This document shows positions 18,038-27,391 of a DNA stretch of 64,000 nucleotides, one piece after another. Location: positions 124,001-188,000 of the forward strand of contig NZ_VTRT01000008.1 of NCBI RefSeq assembly GCF_008274585.1. Direction: 5' to 3'. The notes beneath the pieces are model-generated. The model did no database searches. It was not told the origin of the DNA and saw nothing but the letters and a program-made list of their open reading frames with translations. This DNA is from Pedobacter sp. BS3 (GTDB lineage Bacteria > Bacteroidota > Bacteroidia > Sphingobacteriales > Sphingobacteriaceae). Each line of letters opens with the position of its first letter. Position 1 is the first letter of the stretch. A program made the translations under genes and the position numbers.

Positions 18038-19792
18038 ATGAACAACGATCTATTTAAACATAAAGTTATAGGCCATCCGGAAGGATTATTTGTCCTGTTT
18101 TTTACCGAGATGTGGGAGCGTTTCTCCTACTATGGTATGCGGGCATTGCTGGTACTGTTTCTTACTTCGTCTATCATGGGCAATAATCCCGGCTGGGGAT
18201 GGTCCAGAGAAAGTGCGTTAGCAATATATGGCTCTTATACCTCACTGGTGTATCTTACACCCATTTTAGGGGGCTACATAGCAGATCGTGTTATTGGTTA
18301 TCGCTGGGCAGTGATTTTGGGCGCCTCAATTATGACCTTGGGTCATTTATCAATGGCGATGGAATTTCACCATGCTTTTATGTATATCGGTCTCTGTTTG
18401 CTGGTTATTGGTAACGGCTTATTTAAACCCAATATCACTTCTGTCTTGTCCGAAATGTATAAAAATCATCCCGAGAAAAAAGATGGCGCCTATACCATAT
18501 TTTATATGGGCGTAAATGCAGGAGCTTTTCTGGGGATGTTGCTATGCGGCTATATTGGCGAAAACCCTAATTGGGGATGGAGCTATGGTTTTGGCCTGGC
18601 AGGTATTTTTATGCTTGTAGGCGCCTTGCAGTTTTATTTCACTCAGAATATATTGGGTTCTATAGGCCTAAAACCGGTAACCGATAAAGCTAAGCCCCTG
18701 CAAACAGAGGAAAATGCCGAAATGGAAAAACGCAATCCATTTTCACGATTTGATCTTATTATTATTACCGCTATTTCTTTAATCGGTCTTATTTGGATTA
18801 TTAATGATCCAATATCAAAAACCAGTACATTAAACCTGTTTAAATTCCAGGTCGGTAACCTTGACGGTAGTAGTTTTGCCATTCTAACAGCATTTATTTT
18901 GTTCCTTTTTTTAATTGTAAAACGTATATCACAATATGCACCCATATTACGAGATAAGATGATAGCCGTTGTTGTATTGTCATGTATCTCCATATTTTTC
19001 TGGGCCGCCTTTGAACAGGCCGGTGGTTCGATGACCATATTTGCCAACGATTATACAGCCAGGGTGTTGCAGGGTAATGCCAAAATTGTTTTCAATGTGG
19101 TGAATACCGCCATAACCGTGGTGCCGCTTATCATCATTACGTATGTATTGCTCAAGCTATTTGGCCAAACATTCGGCCGGTTCGCATTGGGTAATATTAT
19201 TCTGGCCTCAGGCTTCCTGATTATATGGATTTTAGTGATTTACATGCTTAAAAATCAATACTATGACGAAAAAGCAGAAGTGCCTGCAACCTGGTTTGGT
19301 ATATTAAATTCCTTATTTATTATATCATTTGCTCCGCTGATCTCTAAAATATGGGAAAGTAAATTTAATCCGTTTGCCACATTTAAAAACGGTTTTGGTA
19401 TGATCTTACTAGGCGTTGGTTTCGCGGCTTTGGCATTCGGTGCCAGTACTATTCCGCAGGGGGCAAAAGTAGCCTCGGTAAGTATGATCTGGCTGATATT
19501 GGCCTATTTCTTCCATACTATGGGCGAATTGTGTATCTCGCCGGTAGGACTGTCGTATGTCAGTAAACTGGTTCCGGGACGCATGATCGCCATTATGTTT
19601 GGCATGTGGTACCTGGCTAGTGCAATTGGTAATAAAATAGCCGGTACTATGGGGGGCATGATCGATGAAATAACTTTGCAATATTCCATGTCTACCTTCT
19701 TTTTAATTTTTACCTTCGTACCTGTCGGTTTAGGCATATTGATCATGCTGTTAACGCCAGTAATGAAGAAACTGATGCACGGGGTGCATTAA
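18038..19792 (+). CDS. POT-family proton-dependent di/tripeptide transporter (second copy)
   Basis: A 584-residue paralogue of the preceding gene, with EMWERFSYYGMRALL near the N-terminus, FKPNITSVLSEMY, and FEQAGGSMTIFA. It is longer because of a larger central loop and extra helices. The spacer before it contains TTTAACTTTAAACTTTTGAC heptamer repeat, so it may have its own promoter. Two adjacent paralogues next to one peptidase suggest different peptide preferences, which is inference. Confidence 0.92.
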   Translation: MNNDLFKHKVIGHPEGLFVLFFTEMWERFSYYGMRALLVLFLTSSIMGNNPGWGWSRESALAIYGSYTSLVYLTPILGGYIADRVIGYRWAVILGASIMTLGHLSMAMEFHHAFMYIGLCLLVIGNGLFKPNITSVLSEMYKNHPEKKDGAYTIFYMGVNAGAFLGMLLCGYIGENPNWGWSYGFGLAGIFMLVGALQFYFTQNILGSIGLKPVTDKAKPLQTEENAEMEKRNPFSRFDLIIITAISLIGLIWIINDPISKTSTLNLFKFQVGNLDGSSFAILTAFILFLFLIVKRISQYAPILRDKMIAVVVLSCISIFFWAAFEQAGGSMTIFANDYTARVLQGNAKIVFNVVNTAITVVPLIIITYVLLKLFGQTFGRFALGNIILASGFLIIWILVIYMLKNQYYDEKAEVPATWFGILNSLFIISFAPLISKIWESKFNPFATFKNGFGMILLGVGFAALAFGASTIPQGAKVASVSMIWLILAYFFHTMGELCISPVGLSYVSKLVPGRMIAIMFGMWYLASAIGNKIAGTMGGMIDEITLQYSMSTFFLIFTFVPVGLGILIMLLTPVMKKLMHGVH

Positions 19793-19942
19793 TAAAAGGT
19801 GGACGGTGAAACGGCAAAAGGTGTAAGGCAATATAAAAAGTCGAAAGTTAAAGGTTGAAAGTTAAAAGTTAACTAAAAGCGCAGTCCGGCTCCCCTCTCC
19901 CTCGGAGAGGGGTTGGGGGTGAGGCTTCAATACGTTCATACA
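19793..19942. repeat. Repeat-mosaic spacer with G-rich arm module
   Basis: Contains AAAGTTAAAAGTT heptamers (19838-19872) and a module with tcccctctccctcggagagg (19890-19909) and ggttgggggtgaggct. The same module occurs at 13187-13220 and, diverged, inside fecR at 38376-38450. Confidence 0.75.
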
Positions 19943-20683
19943 GTGTCTGATAGTTTAGTTATAATTCCTACATACAACGAGAAAGAAAACATTGAAAAGA
20001 TCATCCGGAAAGTGTTTTCGCTTCCGCATAATTTCGAGGTTTTAATTATCGATGACGGTTCCCCGGATGGCACGCCACAAATTGTAAAACACCTGCAGGA
20101 AACCGAATTTCATGGCCGTTTACACATTGAGGAACGGGCCGGTAAACAAGGCTTGGGCACAGCTTATATTCATGGGTTTAAATGGGCGTTAAAGCGCAGC
20201 TATGAATTTATTTTCGAGATGGATGCCGATTTTTCGCACAATCCCGAAGATTTAATACGCTTACGGCAAGCCTGTCTTGATGGCGCCGATATGGCCATTG
20301 GGTCGCGTTATGTAAAGGGCGTTAATGTAGTAAATTGGCCCATGAGCCGGGTACTGATGTCGTATTTCGCATCAGTGTATGTACGCCTGATAACTGGAAT
20401 CGACATCCAGGATGCTACCGCCGGTTTTAAATGCTATCGCCGTATTGTGCTCGAAACCATTAACCTGGATAAAATTAAGTTTGTGGGCTACGCCTTCCAG
20501 ATTGAGATGAAGTTTACAGCCATTATGCACGGATTTAAGGTGGTGGAAGTTCCCATTATTTTCACCGACAGAACCGAAGGAACCTCTAAAATGAGCACCC
20601 GCATTTTCCGTGAAGCCTTTTTAGGTGTTATACAGATGAAAACCTCCAGTTGGTTCAGGAAGTACCCGAAAATAAACGGATAA
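19943..20683 (+). CDS. Polyprenol-phosphate mannosyltransferase-like GT2
   Basis: A 246-residue family 2 glycosyltransferase similar to dolichyl/polyprenyl-phosphate beta-D-mannosyltransferase, which moves a hexose from a nucleotide sugar to polyprenyl phosphate. Motifs are VIIPTYNEKENI at the N-terminus, DDGSPDGT, and EMDADFSHNPED with the metal-binding DxD. It has no C-terminal membrane domain, as in the soluble DPM1 type. I chose GTG at 19943 (VSDSLVIIPTYNE) because the longer frame begins inside the repeat module at 19913. Neighbouring genes give no pathway hint. Confidence 0.87.
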   Translation: MSDSLVIIPTYNEKENIEKIIRKVFSLPHNFEVLIIDDGSPDGTPQIVKHLQETEFHGRLHIEERAGKQGLGTAYIHGFKWALKRSYEFIFEMDADFSHNPEDLIRLRQACLDGADMAIGSRYVKGVNVVNWPMSRVLMSYFASVYVRLITGIDIQDATAGFKCYRRIVLETINLDKIKFVGYAFQIEMKFTAIMHGFKVVEVPIIFTDRTEGTSKMSTRIFREAFLGVIQMKTSSWFRKYPKING

Positions 20684-20859
20684 GGACTCGGCTTAGTGGA
20701 CAGTTGACAATGGATAATGGACAATTGAGAATTGAATGACAGTGGGCAAAATGAACAACTTTTAATAGCATTGGAACCATGTTATTAAAGTTACCAGAAG
20801 CGCCAATTTTCGTCCTGTTAATTAGGTGCGATAATAGTGTCTGTCATAGGAAAAAACTA

Positions 20860-21130
20860 TTAAAATAAATCACTGTGTGTTCCGGTTCGCGTTAATGTTA
20901 TGAGTTTTATGGTTTCGTCTTGCTTCCAAATTAAAAGCCAATCGGGTTTTATATGGCACTCCCAATAACCATCCCAATTTCCAGACAAGATATGTGGTCT
21001 ATATTTTTTCGGAAGCTTACCCTCTCTACCAATAGCGTAACTACATCGTCTAAAAGAGAAACTTTCAATCCACGTTTTTTAGCTAATTTTAAATCCTTTT
21101 AAACCTGCTGCTTTCTTCTAATTTATACAT
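20860..21130 (-). pseudogene. Frameshifted YafQ/RelE-type toxin remnant
   Basis: On the minus strand from the ATG at 21130, the three frames together spell a YafQ-like mRNA interferase of about 89 residues: MYKLEESSRFK, then KDLKLAKKRGLKVSLLDDVV, then GKLPKKYRPHILSGNWDGYW and ECHIKPDWLLIWKQDE, ending in RTGTHSDLF. Two indels break it: one base missing in an A-run after codon 11, and an AG duplication (gtagagagggtaag) before GKLPKK. Both breaks are read directly from the sequence; the family call is from its resemblance to YafQ. It lies 3 bp downstream of its antitoxin remnant. Confidence 0.75.
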
Positions 21131-21133
21131 AAA

Positions 21134-21357
21134 TTAGCTATAAAGCTGTTTTCTAAAATCTTCAAGTGTGGTTTTTGTTGTTTTCCCACTTTCAACTTCT
21201 TTAATAGCTTTTATAGTTTGCTTATTAGGCTTTTTTAACGATTGGGCATTCGGCTTATCTGAGCTTTTTTCTGAAATCTCAACATAAGGCAAGTTAGACA
21301 GATAGTCTATAAGCGCCTTTACTTCTTTCTTTGATTGAGTTTAAGTGTAAGTTCCAT
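21134..21357 (-). pseudogene. Frameshifted antitoxin partner of the YafQ-like toxin
   Basis: From the ATG at 21357 the frame reads MELTLKLNQ and then hits a stop in an A/G-rich run. The other frame continues as VKALIDYLSNLPYVEI through TKTTLEDFRKQLYS and a stop. Together they give a roughly 74-residue antitoxin immediately upstream of the toxin remnant, in the usual antitoxin-toxin order. One indel in AAAGAAAGAAG separates the two halves. Both partners are therefore dead. Confidence 0.65.
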
Positions 21358-21454
21358 AACGCTATTTCTATAGTACAAAAGTACAAAAAACCATTAAAAT
21401 CCTGAAAGTCCATAAAATCAAGTCTCCCTTTAAAGGATTTAGGGGCCAATCTGC

Positions 21455-21462
21455 TATATTTG
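21455..21462 (+). promoter_or_regulatory. Candidate -7 box for ruvB
   Basis: TATATTTG, only 4 bp before the ruvB ATG, which would give a very short or absent 5' leader. Confidence 0.45.
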
Positions 21463-21466
21463 GTCT

Positions 21467-22489
21467 ATGAACGAAAACCTTGATCCTTCCTCCGAAAACC
21501 TTGGTCCGGCGGAACGTGAGATTGAAAAAGTATTGCGGCCACAGGCGTTTGAAGATTTTACCGGTCAGGCTAAAATACTGGAGAACCTGCGCATCTTTGT
21601 TCAGGCGGCCAGACTGCGTGGTGAGGCGCTGGATCATGTGTTGCTGCATGGCCCTCCCGGATTAGGAAAAACCACCCTTTCTCATATTATTGCCAACGAA
21701 ATGGGTGTAGGCATAAAAATCACTTCCGGGCCGGTGCTGGATAAGCCTGGCGATCTGGCCGGTTTGCTGACCAACCTGGAATCCGGCGATATCCTGTTTA
21801 TTGATGAGATACACCGGCTTAGTCCGCTGGTAGAAGAATATTTATACTCGGCGATGGAAGATTTCAAGATTGATATTATGCTTGAAACCGGCCCTAACGC
21901 CCGTTCGGTGCAAATATCGCTGAACCCATTTACATTGGTAGGTGCTACCACCCGATCCGGTTTACTTACTGCGCCCCTGCGGGCTCGTTTTGGTATTAAT
22001 TCGCGACTGGAATATTATGATGCCAAGCTGCTTACGACCATTGTGCTGCGGTCGGCATCCATATTAAAAACACCAATAACGGATGAAGGCGCTTACGAAA
22101 TTGCCCGCCGCAGCCGGGGAACACCACGTATTGCCAACGCATTATTACGTCGTACCCGCGATTTTGCACAGATAAAAGGCAACGGAAATATTGATACCGC
22201 CATTGCACAATATGCTCTTAACGCGTTAAATGTTGATGAGCATGGCCTGGATGAAATGGACAATAAGATACTGATTACCATTATTGACAAGTTTAAAGGC
22301 GGCCCTGTAGGTTTAAAAACCATTGCTACGGCAGTGGGTGAAGATGAAGGAACTATTGAGGAAGTGTACGAGCCATTCCTGATACAGGAAGGCTACCTGA
22401 TGCGTACCTCACGTGGGCGTGAATGTACCGAAATTGCTTACAGGCACCTGGGAAGATTAAAAACCGGGGGTAATCAAACGCTTTTTTAA
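21467..22489 (+). CDS. ruvB: Holliday junction branch-migration helicase RuvB
   Basis: The AAA+ motor of the RuvABC complex, 340 residues, full length. Walker A is GPPGLGKTT, Walker B is FIDEIHR, sensor 1 is [19 protein letters not shown], and the C-terminal winged-helix domain contains [29 protein letters not shown] and RTSRGRECT. The ATG at 21467 gives a family-typical N-terminus ending in [11 protein letters not shown]. ruvA and ruvC are not in the window. Confidence 0.97.
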   Translation: MNENLDPSSENLGPAEREIEKVLRPQAFEDFTGQAKILENLRIFVQAARLRGEALDHVLLHGPPGLGKTTLSHIIANEMGVGIKITSGPVLDKPGDLAGLLTNLESGDILFIDEIHRLSPLVEEYLYSAMEDFKIDIMLETGPNARSVQISLNPFTLVGATTRSGLLTAPLRARFGINSRLEYYDAKLLTTIVLRSASILKTPITDEGAYEIARRSRGTPRIANALLRRTRDFAQIKGNGNIDTAIAQYALNALNVDEHGLDEMDNKILITIIDKFKGGPVGLKTIATAVGEDEGTIEEVYEPFLIQEGYLMRTSRGRECTEIAYRHLGRLKTGGNQTLF

Positions 22490-22502
22490 GTTCTTAATGA
22501 TA

Positions 22503-22602
22503 CGAGCTAAAAAGCTCGCATCCAATGCTGAGGAATTCAAAGCCTCTGATTGCGCTCGTTTTACAATAACGAGTGCCTCATTATCCGGCGTTTGTAACGC
22601 CG
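22503..22602. repeat. Palindromic spacer repeats (covarying family)
   Basis: Three adjacent palindromes: CGAGCTAAAAAGCTCG (22503-22518), then GCTCGTTTTACAATAACGAG, then CCGGCGTTTGTAACGCCG. The last two recur as a pair at 58664-58714 with altered loops. They belong to the family with centre TT(G/A)(C/T)AA also seen at 52726-53333. Confidence 0.75.
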
Positions 22603-22665
22603 CAGGCTTCATAGATAACAACGCATACATCGTTTTGAACGCTGCCTGCGTTAATAAATAATAAA

Positions 22666-22699
22666 AAAAGAGCCGCATATCCAGATATACGGCTCTTTT
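22666..22699. terminator. Bidirectional terminator between ruvB and rpmA
   Basis: The stem AAAAGAGCCG pairs with CGGCTCTTTT around an inner ATAT/ATAT, flanked by A-runs on one side and T-runs on the other. It works for rpmA on the minus strand and could also stop ruvB transcripts. Confidence 0.8.
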
Positions 22700-22719
22700 A
22701 ATGTATTTAAACCGAGGAG

Positions 22720-23139
22720 TTATTCTGCGCTTTCAGCGACAGCTTCTGTTTCTTCAGTTGCTTCTTTCTTTGCAGCAGCCTTTTTAGCCGGAGCTTTTTT
22801 AGGAGCAGCCTCTTCTACTTTCTCAGCCTTAGGTTCTGTAGCTTTTTTAGGAGCAGCTTTTACCGGAGCTTCAACAGCAACAGGCTGTGCGGGTATAACA
22901 GATACGTATGATTTGTTATTCGCTTTTTTCTTGAAAATAACAGTACCATCTGCCAGGGCGAACAAGGTATGATCTTTACCTATACCCACGTTCTTATCAG
23001 GATGATGTTGTGTACCACGCTGACGAACAATGATGTTACCTGCAATAGCGGTTTGTCCGCCGAAAATTTTGATACCTAAACGTTTGCTATGCGATTCGCG
23101 ACCGTTCTTGGAACTACCGGCCCCTTTCTTATGTGCCAT
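22720..23139 (-). CDS. rpmA: Ribosomal protein bL27 with a long acidic/basic tail
   Basis: Large-subunit protein near the peptidyl transferase centre. Residues 1-85 are a normal bL27 ([37 protein letters not shown]). The protein then continues for more than 50 residues of low-complexity Ala/Lys/Glu/Pro ([20 protein letters not shown]), giving 139 residues against a usual 85-90. It has no N-terminal Firmicutes-type propeptide. It lies downstream of rplU with a 44-bp gap, in the standard order. Confidence 0.97.
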   Translation of the reverse strand: MAHKKGAGSSKNGRESHSKRLGIKIFGGQTAIAGNIIVRQRGTQHHPDKNVGIGKDHTLFALADGTVIFKKKANNKSYVSVIPAQPVAVEAPVKAAPKKATEPKAEKVEEAAPKKAPAKKAAAKKEATEETEAVAESAE

Positions 23140-23183
23140 GGATTTATTTTTTAGGGCTGAATCTCAGCCAGTGCAACCTTAAA

Positions 23184-23495
23184 TTATAACGAAATACCAG
23201 TAATTTCTATTTTAGTAAATTGCTGACGGTGACCGTTTTTCTTTTTATAACCTTTTCTGCGTTTCTTTTTGAAAACGATTACTTTATCACCTTTTAAATG
23301 CGACACGATCTTAGCCGAAACTTTAGCGCCTTTCAATGCATCTGCACCTACTTTAACATCACTTCCGTTTGCAGCTAACAATACACTGTCAAATTCAATA
23401 CTAGCGCCTTCATCTCCCTGTAACCTGTGTACAAAGATCTGCTGGTCTTTGGCAACCTTAAATTGCTGTCCGGCTATATCTACTATTGCGTACAT
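23184..23495 (-). CDS. rplU: Ribosomal protein bL21
   Basis: A 103-residue protein of standard length, with [20 protein letters not shown] at the N-terminus and [20 protein letters not shown] near the C-terminus. First gene of the rplU-rpmA operon. A TATATTTG -7 box lies about 40 bp upstream, and the leader is very A/T-rich. Confidence 0.97.
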   Translation of the reverse strand: MYAIVDIAGQQFKVAKDQQIFVHRLQGDEGASIEFDSVLLAANGSDVKVGADALKGAKVSAKIVSHLKGDKVIVFKKKRRKGYKKKNGHRQQFTKIEITGISL

Positions 23496-23534
23496 GTTTG
23501 TTAATTAATTATTTTTTAATTTTTAAATGAGGCG

Positions 23535-23542
23535 CAAATATA
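23535..23542 (-). promoter_or_regulatory. Candidate -7 box of the rplU-rpmA operon
   Basis: On the minus strand it reads TATATTTG, matching TAnnTTTG, about 40 bp before the rplU ATG. Confidence 0.5.
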
Positions 23543-23669
23543 GGGTTTATAGTTTAAAAGAACAAATCTTCTCTTTTAGAGTATTTCAATCAGAGCATCA
23601 GTCCCGGCACAAACCTTGCGCTCCAGATCGTAAAAATTCACTACTGAGCGATTTACATACGATTCTGCT

Positions 23670-26165
23670 TTATTCGCCCATATCAATTGATCTTCCTCCC
23701 CGCCCATTCTGGTTAAATATCCTGAAAGTTAAGCGTTGACCAGCAGGTAAAGGATGGCTATACTTCGGGCTGTACAATGTTGGTTCTGTGCCGTCTGTTG
23801 TATACCTGATTGCTAAATTTGGATACTGCGAATTTGCATATACTTTTCCGTTCTCTATTTTTATGCCGGGCGTTGGTATCCTGTAATTAAACCCACTAAG
23901 AAAATAATCTAACCGGTTAAGCTCGGTCTGTCCTACGGCATTTACAAATGAGTTATATGCCGCATCATACATCTGTTTCGATTTTGCGGAACCTGGTTCG
24001 GTTGCCCAGCCTGGATTTTTTGCCCAGGCCCGTTCTATTACTCCAAAAAGCTTTGGAAAAAGAAGGTACTCAAACGTATTTTCAGAGAAAATTATCTCGC
24101 TCCACAATGGGGCTTGTATTCCAACTATGTTTTCTTTCCCTTTCTCTGTTAGCTGAACTTTATTGTCACCGTAACCTGCCCTTAAAGGCTTTCCTTCTGC
24201 ATCCTCTATTGGGCTTTTATAATAGTTATATGGTATAAAAGCAAATGGCTTATCTACATCAACATAACCGCCCCAATATTGACCGGGTTCGAAATAGCTT
24301 TTGTTATAAGACAGATCTAAATACATGTTGGTTACGTTTGTAAGCACCACTTTATAACCTGCATTGGCTAACCTATAAGCTAAATCTTCATTGCCTGAAA
24401 GATTGTTCCATACATCGGCGTGGAAATTTTCTGTTGAAAAAAGTGGGTTCAAAACCATTTTCCCTTTTACCTTTTGTAATCCTATTTCTTCCCAACCTGA
24501 TAAGTAAAGGCCCCTTTGCTTCAACATTTTATTAATTTTATAAAAATAATAACTCCAAAGGCCTTCTGGCTTTTTAACTGTACCTGATTGTATTAAAGCG
24601 GCAACGGCCGGCGATTTTTCCCATACGCCTACAGGTACTTCGTCACCTCCGAAATGTATAGTGCTCAATTCTGCACCTGCGTCTTTGTACATGGAAATAA
24701 GTTCATCACTTACTTTTTGCAGAAATGTATAGGCTGATGGCATTGCCACATTAATTACATTATCGTTAAACCCCTGTATTGAACGGTACCGGGATTGATC
24801 GTTTAAATCGCAAAGCAGGTAGCGTTCTGCTTCCTGCCTGTTGTTTAGCCTGATGAATTTTTGATACCGGGAATCCATTGATTTAATGGCAGCACGGGCA
24901 TGGCCAGGTGTTTCTATTTCCGGGATAATTTTTACATGCCTTGATTTGGCAAATTTTAATAACGCTACAAAATCACGCCTTTTTAGATATCCGCTACCGG
25001 TTTTATTATTTCTATAAGGGCCCGACCCATACGAGGGAACAATTTGATTAAACTCTGTCACTGTATGTCCCCGATGCCCTCCAACTTCCGTTAGCTCGGG
25101 TAGACCTGGGATTTCCAGCCGCCAACCTTCGTCATCACTGAAATGCAGGTGAAGCACATTAAGCTTATATAAAGCAATCACCTCAATTACTTTTTTAATT
25201 TGTTCGGCCGACTGGAAATTTCTTGCAATATCCATCATAAAGGCCCGGTGTTTAAACCGGGGTTCGTCATTAATCTGAAAAGATTTAATGGTTATTTTAC
25301 TCCTGTCGCCTGCCCAAACACGGTTTGGCAACAGGAGCTTTAATGACTGCAAAGCATAAAAGACTCCGGCATTCGTTGTGGCATTAATTTGAATTTTATC
25401 CGGATTTACTTTTAACTGGTAAGCTTCGTCTTTGAGATTTTTGATATAATTTATTACAATGATATTAGTTTTTAACGAACCATTGATAGTGGGAGTAAAA
25501 CCTGCCAGAGTATTAAAATCTTTTACAAAACCGGTTACTTCTGCTATGAACTTGGGGGGAGTTATAATATTCAGTTTTGGCGACACAACAAATTCCCCCT
25601 TTTGGCGCTCGTAAAAATAAGGTGTTGGTAATATTGGAGAAAAGCTACCGGCTTTCAGTAACGTGGTTTTAGCATTTTTCTCGTACACTAACTTAGCTAA
25701 CTCCAATTCACTGGCCTTAACATTTTCAATTGTATGGGTTTCAAACTTTATCGGATAAGCTGTCGTATCGTTATCAAGGACCAGGTAAAACCCCTTGGGA
25801 TAATCTGTAAAGTTTTTAATTGTCCTGGTAAGGATGTCAATTTTAAAAGTCTCACCTGTTTTTAATGTCCTGAAACCTGGCTTTGGAGAGAGTTTAAAGA
25901 AATCGCCATTAATGTGCGTTATTGTTACCGGTGCTGTTGTTGAATCTAAAACTCTGGGATTAGAGAAGTTGAAATAAATTGTCCACCCTGAGGATCTTAA
26001 TTCGGTGTTGCCCGGGTTTTTTAACGTTAAAGATGATAAAGTTTCCCCGGTATTTTGGTAAGATACCGCTGTTACCTGAAATGAAATTTCCAGGTTAGGG
26101 TTTTGTCGCGGTTTTACAAGGGTTGCCATTACCAAAACTGTAATTAGCAAAATTAAATTCTTCAT
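23670..26165 (-). CDS. GH20 beta-N-acetylhexosaminidase
   Basis: An 831-residue exported exo-hexosaminidase that removes terminal GlcNAc or GalNAc. Hydrophobic N-terminus (MKNLILLITVLVMATLV). Residues about 25-150 resemble a CHB_HEX chitobiase N-terminal carbohydrate-binding domain. A GH20b segment follows (LKTNIIVINYIKN), then the catalytic barrel with HLHFSDDEGWRLEI and the D508-E509 pair in HFGGDEVP. A chitobiase C-terminal (Fn3-like) domain ends the protein (AIRYTTDGTEPT). It is the last gene of the PUL, 22 bp after the NagX-like gene, and likely finishes degradation of oligosaccharides imported by SusCD. Confidence 0.93.
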   Translation of the reverse strand: MKNLILLITVLVMATLVKPRQNPNLEISFQVTAVSYQNTGETLSSLTLKNPGNTELRSSGWTIYFNFSNPRVLDSTTAPVTITHINGDFFKLSPKPGFRTLKTGETFKIDILTRTIKNFTDYPKGFYLVLDNDTTAYPIKFETHTIENVKASELELAKLVYEKNAKTTLLKAGSFSPILPTPYFYERQKGEFVVSPKLNIITPPKFIAEVTGFVKDFNTLAGFTPTINGSLKTNIIVINYIKNLKDEAYQLKVNPDKIQINATTNAGVFYALQSLKLLLPNRVWAGDRSKITIKSFQINDEPRFKHRAFMMDIARNFQSAEQIKKVIEVIALYKLNVLHLHFSDDEGWRLEIPGLPELTEVGGHRGHTVTEFNQIVPSYGSGPYRNNKTGSGYLKRRDFVALLKFAKSRHVKIIPEIETPGHARAAIKSMDSRYQKFIRLNNRQEAERYLLCDLNDQSRYRSIQGFNDNVINVAMPSAYTFLQKVSDELISMYKDAGAELSTIHFGGDEVPVGVWEKSPAVAALIQSGTVKKPEGLWSYYFYKINKMLKQRGLYLSGWEEIGLQKVKGKMVLNPLFSTENFHADVWNNLSGNEDLAYRLANAGYKVVLTNVTNMYLDLSYNKSYFEPGQYWGGYVDVDKPFAFIPYNYYKSPIEDAEGKPLRAGYGDNKVQLTEKGKENIVGIQAPLWSEIIFSENTFEYLLFPKLFGVIERAWAKNPGWATEPGSAKSKQMYDAAYNSFVNAVGQTELNRLDYFLSGFNYRIPTPGIKIENGKVYANSQYPNLAIRYTTDGTEPTLYSPKYSHPLPAGQRLTFRIFNQNGRGGRSIDMGE

Positions 26166-26187
26166 TTATAACTGTTAATTACCGATT

Positions 26188-27360
26188 TTAAATTCTGAGC
26201 CGTATGTTTTTCTTTTCGAGCAAGCATGTAACAGTTACTATTAATAATGCATAAAGCAGTGATTTTAGCAACCCTATTTCCGCGGAGCGCCAAAATACAG
26301 GTAAACGAAAAGTCACAAAACCTAACAGAGAGTAATGGATGTATGGCAATAAATAACACGTTAAGGTGCTGGTGCCCGCTGGCTTAACCAGCTTATACCA
26401 GTTTATCTTTTTCTTTACATCGGTAAGGAAAACAAAAAAAGCAAAACAAATAATACTTAACGCGGCACAAATGGTTGCCCACGATGGGGTTGCCCTGATT
26501 TTTGATATACCCCAGACAGAGCGTGTTGCAATGCCAAAGCTCAACAGTATTATGGCCATTATTAAAAGACTAAACCAGAACCGATTTTTAATGCCCATGG
26601 TTCTGTATAGAATAGCAGTAATTGCACCTACGGTGGTAAGTGTTGGTAATGCACCGTCCTGTATAACCCAAACTCTATTTTTTACAACATCCAGAAAGCT
26701 AAGCCAGTTAAAATAAGGTGCTGCATTCAGGAAAATAAAAAGTGCTAAAATTATTATCTGGGCAGCCAGTTTACCTTTAGTAAGTAAAAAACATAGGCTG
26801 GAGATGAGATAACACCAGCCTATTAATCCTAAAATACCCCACCAATAAGTTTGCATGGCTCCTAAGCCGTTCCCCGTTTCGGTACGATATAATAATGCCA
26901 GGGTAAACAGTAAGGTTATGCCTGTTAATTTCAACGCGATAGCTCGTTTTGACGTGGGATACCGGTAATCTAACCAAATCAGGAACAATGCACTTATTAA
27001 TAACAGCATCCAGACTGGTTTGGGCAAAATTGTATCGCCGCCGTAAACCTCCGCGTTCACCAGGAACAGGCCCATTGTAAGCAATGCCAGCGTTCTCCAT
27101 AAAATATGAGTTACGATGCCGACATTATTTTCTCCTTTTTTTCTTCGCCCATCAATAGCGTATGGAATAGAAAGACCTACTATGAACAAAAATGCAGGAA
27201 AAATAAAATCGGCCAGACCCATATCATCCACGTGTGCAGATGCATGGCCCAGCCAGCCGGGAATATCAACCAGGGTCCATAGGTCATTCACAAAAATCAT
27301 CAGAAGCATAATTATTGCTCTGAATGCATCAATAGAAACTAATCTGCTTGTTTTAGGCAT
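26188..27360 (-). CDS. NagX-like (DUF5009) multi-pass membrane protein
   Basis: About 390 residues with roughly ten transmembrane helices. The N-terminal block RLVSIDAFRAIIMLLMIFVN with FLFIVGLSIPYAI is characteristic of the NagX/DUF5009 group, related to heparan-alpha-glucosaminide N-acetyltransferase. In other bacteria nagX sits with GlcNAc catabolic genes, and roles in GlcNAc transport or acetyl transfer have been proposed. Its place between GH20 and secreted PUL proteins supports a GlcNAc-related job. The ATG at 27360 is chosen over an upstream TTG. Confidence 0.82.
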   Translation of the reverse strand: MPKTSRLVSIDAFRAIIMLLMIFVNDLWTLVDIPGWLGHASAHVDDMGLADFIFPAFLFIVGLSIPYAIDGRRKKGENNVGIVTHILWRTLALLTMGLFLVNAEVYGGDTILPKPVWMLLLISALFLIWLDYRYPTSKRAIALKLTGITLLFTLALLYRTETGNGLGAMQTYWWGILGLIGWCYLISSLCFLLTKGKLAAQIIILALFIFLNAAPYFNWLSFLDVVKNRVWVIQDGALPTLTTVGAITAILYRTMGIKNRFWFSLLIMAIILLSFGIATRSVWGISKIRATPSWATICAALSIICFAFFVFLTDVKKKINWYKLVKPAGTSTLTCYLLPYIHYSLLGFVTFRLPVFWRSAEIGLLKSLLYALLIVTVTCLLEKKNIRLRI

Positions 27361-27391
27361 ATTCAAAACCGGGTTTGCTTTTTTTGAGGTA

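Noticed and set aside
19913-19942. Upstream extension of the GT2 gene
   Set aside because: It would begin at TTG inside a spacer module; GTG at 19943 directly precedes the conserved SLVIIPTYNE.
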